From contig CAKZSH010000132.1 of NCBI GenBank assembly GCA_937918905.1, forward strand, positions 1 through 64,000: DNA of 64,000 bases, in the 5' to 3' direction. Shown here one piece after another: positions 9,742 through 17,806 of this stretch. Under the pieces are notes generated by a model, which did no database searches, was not told the origin of the DNA, and saw only the letters and a program-made list of their open reading frames with translations. The DNA comes from an uncultured Saprospiraceae bacterium (GTDB lineage Bacteria; Bacteroidota; Bacteroidia; Chitinophagales; Saprospiraceae). Position 1 is the stretch's first letter. The number at the start of each line of letters is the position of its first letter. The position numbers were made by a program, and so were the translations under genes.

Positions 9742-10722
9742 TTATCTATACATAACAGACTTAACTGCGGTAATAATTTTTTTAGTATTGGGTAAAAAAG
9801 CCTCTACTAAAGTAGGTGCATAAGGCAAGGAAACATCTGCCGAATTTACTCTAACTATCGGTGCATCCAAGTAATCAAAAGCATATTTTTGAACTTCATA
9901 GGTCACCTCTGATGCAACACTTGCAAATGGCCACGCTTCATCAATGATAACCATTCGATTTGTTTTTTGAACAGAGTCCACTAAAGTTTGGTAATCTAAT
10001 GGACGAATAGTTCGAAGGTCAATTACCTCTGCCGAAATTCCTTCTTTGGCCAATTCATCAGCAGCTTTGTATGCTTCCAAAATCATTTTATTGTAAGTCA
10101 CAAGTGTAACATCAGTCCCTTGACGACGAACAGCAGCTTTCCCTATTGGTACTAGATAATCTCCATCAGGTACTTCTCCTTCATATCTATATTCCATTTC
10201 AGACTCCATCATACAAACGGGATCATTATCTCTAATTGCTGATTTTATTAATCCTTTTGCATCTGCTGGGTCGATACATGAAATAACTTTTAACCCTGGA
10301 GTGTTTGCCATCCAACTTTCAAAAGTTTGGGAGTGTTGTTGTGCCAATTGTCCTGCTGAACCAGTCGGTCCTCTAAACAATATAGGACAATGGAACTCAC
10401 CTGCTGATTGGGATAATGTTTTGGCAGCATTATTTACAATTTGGTCAAATGCTAAAACTGCAAAATTCCAAGTCATAAATTCTACGATAGGTCGAAGGCC
10501 ATTCATTGCAGCCCCTACCCCAATTCCTGCAAAGCCTAATTCAGATATAGGAGTGTCTACTACTCTCTTTGCTCCAAATTCATCTAGCATACCTTTACTG
10601 ACCTTGTAGGCACCATTATATTCTGCAACTTCTTCTCCCATCAAAAAAACATTTTCATCTCTTCTCATTTCTTCACTCATTCCTTCTCGAAGGGCATCTC
10701 TTAAAGCTAATACTCTTGACAT
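9742..10722 (-). CDS. pdhB: pyruvate dehydrogenase E1 component subunit beta
   Basis: ALREGMSEEMRRDENVFLMGEEVAEYNGAYKVSKGM, GVGAAMNGLRPIVEFMTWNFA, full-length E1-beta. Confidence 0.94.
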   Translation of the reverse strand: MSRVLALRDALREGMSEEMRRDENVFLMGEEVAEYNGAYKVSKGMLDEFGAKRVVDTPISELGFAGIGVGAAMNGLRPIVEFMTWNFAVLAFDQIVNNAAKTLSQSAGEFHCPILFRGPTGSAGQLAQQHSQTFESWMANTPGLKVISCIDPADAKGLIKSAIRDNDPVCMMESEMEYRYEGEVPDGDYLVPIGKAAVRRQGTDVTLVTYNKMILEAYKAADELAKEGISAEVIDLRTIRPLDYQTLVDSVQKTNRMVIIDEAWPFASVASEVTYEVQKYAFDYLDAPIVRVNSADVSLPYAPTLVEAFLPNTKKIITAVKSVMYR

Positions 10723-10968
10723 TGATTTGATTTTTTTTTGTGAAGGACAAAAGTAAAAAAAACATAGGAAATTCTACGTTTTCATTGAAAAAAATAAGTT
10801 GTTTTAATTCTACTTAAAGACTTTAGAGATTCTATATATCACCTTAAATCTTTATAAAATAAATAATAATCGAATTTTGATTCGAAAAATTCAAAGAATT
10901 ATTTTTTTTTTGCATGTTTAAAATTAATATTCGACAATTACATTATTTTTTAAAAACATACATATAAA

Positions 10969-11898
10969 ATGAGTATATCGTCAATTAAAGCTATTGTGGA
11001 CAGTCCATGGTTTAATAATTTTATTATTTGGACTATCCTAGCAGCAGGTATTTTAGTTGGTATTCAAACCTATGGCGAAAAAGTAGCTTACTGGAACGGA
11101 CTACTCCATGGTTTAGATATGATTATCCTTTGGATTTTTACTATCGAGGCTATCATGAAAATAGTGGCTGAGGGAAATAGACCTTTCAATTACTTCAAAG
11201 ACCCTTGGAATATTTTTGATTTTGTGATAGTTGTAGTCTGTTGGGCTGCGTACTTTATGCCCGATATTAATGCAGGATATGTTGCCGTATTTAGGTTAGC
11301 AAGAGTCCTGAGAGTATTAAGATTGGTTAGTGCTTTGCCTAAATTAAAAATTCTAGTTGATGCTATGCTTAAAAGTATTCCTTCCATGGGATACGTAGGA
11401 GTCTTGTTATTTTTGTTGTTTTATATTTATGGTGCGATGGGTGTTTTTCTTTTTGGAGAAAATGATCCTATTCGATTTAGTGATTTGGGAACTTCTATTT
11501 TGACACTTTTCCAAATTACTACGATGGAAGGTTGGTCGGATATTATGTACCTCAATATGTGGGGCTGTGACCATGCTGTATATGGAGTGGATAATTGTGA
11601 TAGCCCTGTGGCGAATCCTATTGGTGGAGTTATTTATTTTGTTTCCTTTGTAATGTTTGGAACAATGATCGTCCTGAATTTATTTATTGGAGTGATTATG
11701 AATAGTATGGAGGAAGTGAATAATGAGCAACAACTGGAAGATCGAATGAAAGAAACTTCTGGTAATAAAGAAACTTTGATACAACAAATTCAAACTTTGA
11801 GTCATCAACTAGATGAGATGAAAAAACAAATGGATTTTGTTTCTTTTCGTTTACAAAAAAATGGTTTTGAGAATAGCTCCAAGATTAATCAAGATTAA
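10969..11898 (+). CDS. single-domain (6TM) voltage-gated cation channel, NaChBac/CavMr-like
   Basis: S4 FRLARVLRVLRLVSALPKLK, pore helix and filter TMEGWSD, S6 MFGTMIVLNLFIGVIMNSM, C-terminal coiled coil. Confidence 0.9.
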   Translation: MSISSIKAIVDSPWFNNFIIWTILAAGILVGIQTYGEKVAYWNGLLHGLDMIILWIFTIEAIMKIVAEGNRPFNYFKDPWNIFDFVIVVVCWAAYFMPDINAGYVAVFRLARVLRVLRLVSALPKLKILVDAMLKSIPSMGYVGVLLFLLFYIYGAMGVFLFGENDPIRFSDLGTSILTLFQITTMEGWSDIMYLNMWGCDHAVYGVDNCDSPVANPIGGVIYFVSFVMFGTMIVLNLFIGVIMNSMEEVNNEQQLEDRMKETSGNKETLIQQIQTLSHQLDEMKKQMDFVSFRLQKNGFENSSKINQD

Positions 11899-11903
11899 AT
11901 ATG

Positions 11904-11959
11904 AGATTATGGATTCAAGATTTAAAAAATCTTAAATCCATAATCTTAAATCCATAATT
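11904..11959. repeat. GATTATGGATT-word hairpin in convergent gap
   Basis: GAGATTATGGATTCAAGATTTAAAAAATCTTAAATCCATAATCTTAAATCCATAATTC. Confidence 0.75.
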
Positions 11960-11962
11960 CTA

Positions 11963-13168
11963 TCACTTATTCATTTGCGCTAATTTTCTAGCCTTCATTT
12001 TAGCTTTTAAGTCTTTAAAATAATCAGAATAGATACCTCTGGCAATCATCAGTTTCATAATTTCATTGGTACCTCCATAGATTCTTGAAACTCTAGCATC
12101 AGCATACAATCTTGCAATCGGATATTCCCACATAAATCCATATCCTCCAAATAATTGAAGACATTCATCTAACATTTTACCCTGCATATCTGTAGCTGAA
12201 TATTTTGCCATCGAAGCTAATTCAGGAGTCAATTTTCCTTCCACCAATAACTGTGTACATCGATCCACAAAAGCCGTATGAATTTCTAATTGAGTCACTA
12301 CTTCTGCCATTTTGAATTGAGTATTTTGAAATCCACATATTGGTTGTTTAAATGCAACACGTTCCTGAGTGTACTGTCTAGTCAATTCCATTCCGCCTCT
12401 TACACCGCCTATTGCTTGAAGAGCAATTATCATTCTTTCTCTTGCCAATTCTTGCATCATATAAATGAATCCTTTGCCTTCTTCTCCTACCAAATTTTCC
12501 TTAGGCACTTTTACATTATCAAAAAATAACTCACAGGTATCACTTGTTTTAAGTCCTAATTTTTTAAATGGTTTTCCTTTTGTAAATCCTTCAAGATCAG
12601 CATCAATGATAATTAAACTGATTCCTTTTTCTGTTTGGCAAGCAGTCAAAGTCATATCAGAAGTATACCCAATAGTGATAAAAGTTTTACTTCCATTAAT
12701 CAAATAGTGGTCGCCCATATCCTTTGCAGTCGTTCGGATGGCTTGAACATCACTACCAGTTGAAGGTTCAGTCATTCCAAGAGATCCGATAATTTCACCT
12801 GTTGCCATTTTAGGTAAATACTTTTGTTTGATCTCTTCGCTACCATGTTTTTCAATGTATGGAATCACAATATCAGAGTGCATAGAAATCCCTGGACTAT
12901 CAGGACCTAGTCGCGCCATTTCTTCAATAATCGCAGCACTATAACTAAAATCTAAACCTGCACCTCCATACTTTGGATCAAGGGTCAATCCCAAAAATCC
13001 TAACTCCCCTGCTTTGAGCCATGCTTCACGACTACATGCCGTATCTTCTTCCCATTGTTCTCGATGGGGTTCTACATCATTTTTGATATATTCTCGAAAA
13101 GAATCTAAAAGCATTTGATGTTCTTCAGTTGCATAAACATCTCTTGGTAATTCAATACTTGAGTTCAT
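11963..13168 (-). CDS. acyl-CoA dehydrogenase (start likely MNSSIELPRDVY)
   Basis: GITE/GSLGMTEPSTGSDVQAIRT, QLFGGYGFMWEYPIARLYADARVSRIYGGTNEIMK. Confidence 0.92.
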   Translation of the reverse strand: MNSSIELPRDVYATEEHQMLLDSFREYIKNDVEPHREQWEEDTACSREAWLKAGELGFLGLTLDPKYGGAGLDFSYSAAIIEEMARLGPDSPGISMHSDIVIPYIEKHGSEEIKQKYLPKMATGEIIGSLGMTEPSTGSDVQAIRTTAKDMGDHYLINGSKTFITIGYTSDMTLTACQTEKGISLIIIDADLEGFTKGKPFKKLGLKTSDTCELFFDNVKVPKENLVGEEGKGFIYMMQELARERMIIALQAIGGVRGGMELTRQYTQERVAFKQPICGFQNTQFKMAEVVTQLEIHTAFVDRCTQLLVEGKLTPELASMAKYSATDMQGKMLDECLQLFGGYGFMWEYPIARLYADARVSRIYGGTNEIMKLMIARGIYSDYFKDLKAKMKARKLAQMNK

Positions 13169-13238
13169 TATATTATTATTTATTTTATAAATTTTATTGA
13201 TTTTGTTATCGGAATTCTTTTTAAAATATGTTGAAATA

Positions 13239-14216
13239 TTATTGAACTTCAGATAAGTTTCGTTTTCCAAAACGGAATTTAAAATTTTTATTTAAAAAAC
13301 TTTTAGCATCCGCAGCACTTTGCTTAGGCAGTTCTTCCATTGGTAAGTGTCCTACATTTTCATAAATTACTAATTCTGAACCTTCAATATCTTTTACAAA
13401 TTTATAAGCATCCTCAACTGGAATCCATTCATCCGTTTTTCCCCACATCACTAAGGTTGGTTTTTTTATAGTTTTTATAATTGCAGGATCAATTTCCTCA
13501 GTAGAATTAATTCGATCTACAAAAGCTTGACGATTTCCTTCTCTTAGATATAATTCATAATAACGATTAATGATTTCCTTAGTTACTAAATCATCATTAT
13601 GATAAACTTCTTTCATACTTTTTTCAAAAAGCGATTTTGGAGTAACAGTTAATAAAATTTTACTTAACATCTTATTTTTTGCCAATCGAAAAGCCAATGG
13701 TAATTCCTTATTTCGAGGATAACCTCCTGCATCAATTAGAATTAAACTTTCTACTTGTTCTGGGAAAAGAGTAGCGAATTTCCAAGCTATTCCTCCACCT
13801 AAAGAATTGCCTGCTAAGGCGCATTTTTCAATCCCTATTTTACCTAAAAAAGTATTTAAAAAATTCGCATAAAAATCCAAAGTGTAAATTCTTTCAGGAT
13901 TGGGACCAGTCAAACCGAAAGCGGGCATGTCCAAACTAATTACTTGAAAATCCTTTTCTAAAATCTTTGTCCATGATTCCCAAGTATGTAAAGAAGCACC
14001 TGTTCCATGAATTAAAACTAAAGGTTGTCCCGTTCCATTGGTGCGATAATGAACAGGCATACCTCGAATTTCTATAAATTTGGAATTATCATAAGCCCAC
14101 TTTTCTTTTGAGTCCTCAAAAGTTTTATCAGGTGCATAATTAAAAAAAACATAACCTGCAATGACAAGTAATAGAACTAAAATTCCAATCCATATTTTTT
14201 TAAAAACAGATTTCAT
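13239..14216 (-). CDS. alpha/beta hydrolase
   Basis: VLIHGTGASLHTW, nucleophile elbow AGNSLGGG, C-terminal GH(L)P. Confidence 0.88.
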   Translation of the reverse strand: MKSVFKKIWIGILVLLLVIAGYVFFNYAPDKTFEDSKEKWAYDNSKFIEIRGMPVHYRTNGTGQPLVLIHGTGASLHTWESWTKILEKDFQVISLDMPAFGLTGPNPERIYTLDFYANFLNTFLGKIGIEKCALAGNSLGGGIAWKFATLFPEQVESLILIDAGGYPRNKELPLAFRLAKNKMLSKILLTVTPKSLFEKSMKEVYHNDDLVTKEIINRYYELYLREGNRQAFVDRINSTEEIDPAIIKTIKKPTLVMWGKTDEWIPVEDAYKFVKDIEGSELVIYENVGHLPMEELPKQSAADAKSFLNKNFKFRFGKRNLSEVQ

Positions 14217-14227
14217 TATTATGAATT

Positions 14228-14752
14228 TTACGATCCTTCTGGATAATTTTCAATCAATCCAAATTGCCACAAGTGATATCGATAATGCATGTAAGAAAAT
14301 AGTTCAAGATCCTTAAACCCTAATTCTCCAAAAAACCGATTATAACATTTAAAGTCAGGATTGGCATCATAATGATTATAGAAACGATGAACTGCTACCT
14401 CAATTTGTTCAATAGCTTCCTCCAAATTTTTATATTTCAAATCAGGCAAATCTGCTTTTGTTTTATCATTTGGGCGGTGCTCTAGAACTGAACCTTTTGC
14501 AATAAATTTTTTAAATCCTAATTGACCTTTTGTTGGCGGGTCTTCTGGTTCACCCGTCCTTTTTACACAATTTTTAAGCGTCCAAGTTAAATGCTCTACC
14601 ATATGTTGTGGAGTCATCAATCCAAATTGTGGTTCTTGATCTGGAGAAAGGTTTTGAAGAAGCGGTATGACTTCGTTTAGAAGGAATTCTTTTTTGCTTT
14701 TTGTCGTGGTCATCTCTTGTTTAATTTTCTTCAAATTAAAAAAAAATTTCAA
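14228..14752 (-). CDS. DinB/DUF1569-like hypothetical protein
   Basis: PQHMVEHLTW ... HYRYHLWQFG histidine-spaced four-helix style pattern. Confidence 0.5.
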   Translation of the reverse strand: MKFFFNLKKIKQEMTTTKSKKEFLLNEVIPLLQNLSPDQEPQFGLMTPQHMVEHLTWTLKNCVKRTGEPEDPPTKGQLGFKKFIAKGSVLEHRPNDKTKADLPDLKYKNLEEAIEQIEVAVHRFYNHYDANPDFKCYNRFFGELGFKDLELFSYMHYRYHLWQFGLIENYPEGS

Positions 14753-14825
14753 GGGATAATAAAGAACTGGTTAGATTTTATGGAGAGGAAATCTTTATTA
14801 TAATAGTTTAATAGTGTTTTTACTT

Positions 14826-14965
14826 TTGCCATGCACGAGTCAAGGTCTGGCTTAAAATGTCAAGCCTTAATTTATGAGTATATCGTTAGAAGCTTTGATT
14901 TGTAAGAAAATCAAGATAAGTCAAAGCCTGACTTTTTAAGTCAGACCTTGACTCGTGTATGGCAA
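14826..14965. repeat. inverted-repeat element, CACGAGTCAAGG family, copy 2
   Basis: TTGCCATGCACGAGTCAAGGTCTG... against ...CAGACCTTGACTCGTGTATGGCAA followed by ATGCTGAATAA as in copy 1. Confidence 0.85.
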
Positions 14966-14975
14966 ATGCTGAATA

Positions 14976-15009
14976 AAAAAAAGAGGGAAACCAAATGGTT
15001 TCACCTCTC
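14976..15009 (-). terminator. intrinsic terminator of the AP2 gene
   Basis: minus strand GAGAGGTGAAACCATTTGGTTTCCCTCTTTTTTTT. Confidence 0.75.
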
Positions 15010-15044
15010 ATAGATTTTTATTGTCTCTCTCTCTATTAGAAAAA

Positions 15045-15764
15045 TTATTTCTTTTTACGAGTAGTCTTTTTCTTAGGTGCAGCTTTTTTCTTAGCTGTAA
15101 CTTTCTTTACAGCCTTTTTCTTAGGTGCAGCCTTCTTCTTAGCAGTAGTTTTTTTCTTAGGTGCAGCTTTTGCTTTTCTAGAATCTGCTTTGGCTTTTAC
15201 TTTTTCTTTAGCAGCCTTTTTAGCAGCAGCAAGAGCAGCCTTTGGAATAGAGTTTATCTTACCCTCATCACCATAAAACTCTTTTGATTTCTTATTGTAG
15301 GCATCAGCAGCTTCCTCCGCAGTATCAAACATTCCAATATGAATAGATTTTCCTTTATGAGAAATTACAGCACGGAATCTTGTGCTTTCCTTGTATACGC
15401 CTGTGTAGCCAGCTTTGCTACTAGATTTTCTTTGTCGACTTGCAGTAGATCTTGATCTAAATGATAGATTTTCAATACGGCAATCCAATTTGTTTCCGTT
15501 TTTGGCTCCTACCAAATTATTAGATCGAGTCTTTTTCAAAAACTTCTCAGCTAATAGTTTGTGCAAATAAATTGTTTCTGTTTTGTAGCCGCCTTTTTTC
15601 TGTTTTTTAGTTCTTTGAAAAACTGCACACCCACTTGAGTGTTTTCGAAGACGGTTTACAATATCAATACCTTTTAGGTATTTGTCAGTAGTAAGATATT
15701 TGTAGCCTTTATCATCAACGACTGCTTTTTCGTTAGAATTTCTAAGTTTGATTTTGTGCGCCAC
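15045..15764 (-). CDS. degenerate HNH-like + AP2 DNA-binding protein with histone H1-like lysine/alanine tail
   Basis: AP2: GYTGVYKESTRFRAVISHKGKSIHIGMFDTAEEAADAYNKKSKEFYGDEGKIN; upstream LHKLLAEKF...NGNKLDCRIENLSF; tail AAPKKKTTAKKKAAPKKKAVKK. Confidence 0.85.
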   Translation of the reverse strand: MAHKIKLRNSNEKAVVDDKGYKYLTTDKYLKGIDIVNRLRKHSSGCAVFQRTKKQKKGGYKTETIYLHKLLAEKFLKKTRSNNLVGAKNGNKLDCRIENLSFRSRSTASRQRKSSSKAGYTGVYKESTRFRAVISHKGKSIHIGMFDTAEEAADAYNKKSKEFYGDEGKINSIPKAALAAAKKAAKEKVKAKADSRKAKAAPKKKTTAKKKAAPKKKAVKKVTAKKKAAPKKKTTRKKK

Positions 15765-16287
15765 GCTATTATTTTTTAAAGGTTAAAAAAAAGAGTTCTA
15801 ATTTTTTCCAACAATATAAATACAAATAAAAAAAGTAATCAGATTACATTATTTTAAAAACGGTAATCGAACAACTTTTGTTACCTTTGCAAATAAATAA
15901 AAATTGAAGATTTGTTTCCTCGAAGAACTCATGTTTTAATATTGTTAGGTATTTGATTCACTTATGGTTTTTTAAGATAATCATTCAAAGTTGAATGATG
16001 TTTTTTGTTATAAAAACAATGTGGAGATGAAGAAAATAAATTTTCATTTTTCATTTGAAAAAAAATGTTGATTTATTGTTATAGTAAAGTTATAATTTTT
16101 TTCTGAAAATATTACAAATTTTATAACATTGTTTTTCCTAAAGAAAAAAATATTCATTATCGATTTTGAAACTCAACAACTCTAAAATTATTTTTTGGTC
16201 AATTTTATAACACTATTTTTACACGTACTCAATCCAAAGACAACATCTTATCCTAAATAACTGATAATCAATAATTTAAACATTCCA

Positions 16288-17352
16288 ATGTCAACCATAC
16301 ATAGAAATCAAAAAGAACATGAGAAATATATGAGGCGAGCTTTTCAGTTAGCTCGTTTGTCAATGGGAGCTGCTGCACCCAATCCAATGGTAGGAGCAGT
16401 TTTAAGATTTGAGGATAGAATTATTGGTGAAGGATATTTTAAGTCATATGGAATTGATCATAACCATGCGGAAGTAAATGCAATAAATAGTGTTCAAGAA
16501 AAAGACAAAAAATTAATAGCATCTGCGACACTTTATGTTTCATTGGAGCCTTGCAATTTTTTTGGAAAAACGCCTCCTTGCACCTCTTTAATTTTAAAAA
16601 ATAAAATTCCAAAAGTTGTCATTTCTACTATTGATAAAACGCCTCAAGTTTCTGGAAATGGAATTGAATTGTTGAGAAAAAATGGAGTGGAAGTCATTAC
16701 TGGAATTTTGGAAAATGAAGGAGATGATGTCGTCAAAATTAGAACCAATTATGTGCAGCGTAATTTCCCTTACATTATTTTAAAATTTGCAAAATCTAAG
16801 GATGGTTTTTTGGGACAAAAAAATAAAAGTATTTGGATCACCAATCCATTTACGAAACGCCTTGTGCATAAATGGCGAAATGAAACCCAAGCCATCATGA
16901 TCGGAACGAATACTGCCCAACAAGACAATCCCAAATTAACCAATAGACTTTATTTTGGAAAAAATCCGCTACGAATAGTTTTGGATAGAGAAAATAAATT
17001 GCCAGAAACTTTACATCTTTTTTCTGATGGTTTGCCTACTTGGCATATTACTGAAAATCCATCTCGGACATTTGCAAAAAAAAATGTAGTTTCAAAATTA
17101 ATCTCATTTGATGATTTGCTTTTAAATAAAATATTAGAAGCTTTGCATGAATTTAAAATTGGTTCATTGATGGTCGAAGGAGGTGCTCAATTATTAAATT
17201 CATTTTTAGAAAAAGGATTTTGGAATGAGGCACGGGTTTTGGAAGGTGATAAGTTTCTTTCAGAAGGAATTTTAGCTCCTACCTTTTCATTTCCACCTCA
17301 AGAAATAATTGAAATTGGAAATAATAATTTAAGCATTTATGCCAATCAATAG
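16288..17352 (+). CDS. ribD: bifunctional diaminohydroxyphosphoribosylaminopyrimidine deaminase / 5-amino-6-(5-phosphoribosylamino)uracil reductase
   Basis: MRRAFQLARLSMGAAAPNPMVGAVL, HAEVNAI, EPCNFFGKTPPCTSLI. Confidence 0.95.
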   Translation: MSTIHRNQKEHEKYMRRAFQLARLSMGAAAPNPMVGAVLRFEDRIIGEGYFKSYGIDHNHAEVNAINSVQEKDKKLIASATLYVSLEPCNFFGKTPPCTSLILKNKIPKVVISTIDKTPQVSGNGIELLRKNGVEVITGILENEGDDVVKIRTNYVQRNFPYIILKFAKSKDGFLGQKNKSIWITNPFTKRLVHKWRNETQAIMIGTNTAQQDNPKLTNRLYFGKNPLRIVLDRENKLPETLHLFSDGLPTWHITENPSRTFAKKNVVSKLISFDDLLLNKILEALHEFKIGSLMVEGGAQLLNSFLEKGFWNEARVLEGDKFLSEGILAPTFSFPPQEIIEIGNNNLSIYANQ

Positions 17353-17806
17353 TTCAATTGTAAAAATTTCGATTTTAATTAATTTTTTTCTCTAGGATTA
17401 AAAAATAAAATAATTACGAGGTGAAATTTCCATCTAATCGAGCAGTTGTTTAGTTTGTTGTCTAATTATTTTAAAAAAGTTATCAACATTTTTTTAGAAA
17501 TTCATCACTAGCTATTGATTATCAATGAATTAGGGCTTAAATTGCAGGCAAATAGGGAATTTCTCCTATTCAAATTAATTAGGATATTTTGGTAAAAAAA
17601 TTTAATTTTGCACGATTCCTAATTCCTGCACGATTCAATCCATTAAATTTTTAAACAGTGCTCCTTTGCCTCTTATTCAAAGGACTAATTATTGTAGGAA
17701 GTAACTAACTGAAACTTTCCTCAAGCTCAATTGTATTTAACGTTTTTGGGTTTTGTTAATTAAAAACCAAAACATAAGTATTTAAAATTTAGAAAAGCAA
17801 GAAAAA

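Noticed and set aside
15252-15413. AP2 domain as a sign of plant contamination
   Set aside because: Flanked by bacterial genes, bacterial terminator and Bacteroidota composition; bacterial HNH-AP2 proteins are known.
17360-17800. Riboswitch upstream of the Wzz gene or downstream of ribD
   Set aside because: No FMN, c-di-GMP or other riboswitch core motifs seen; AT-rich leader without a convincing conserved structure.
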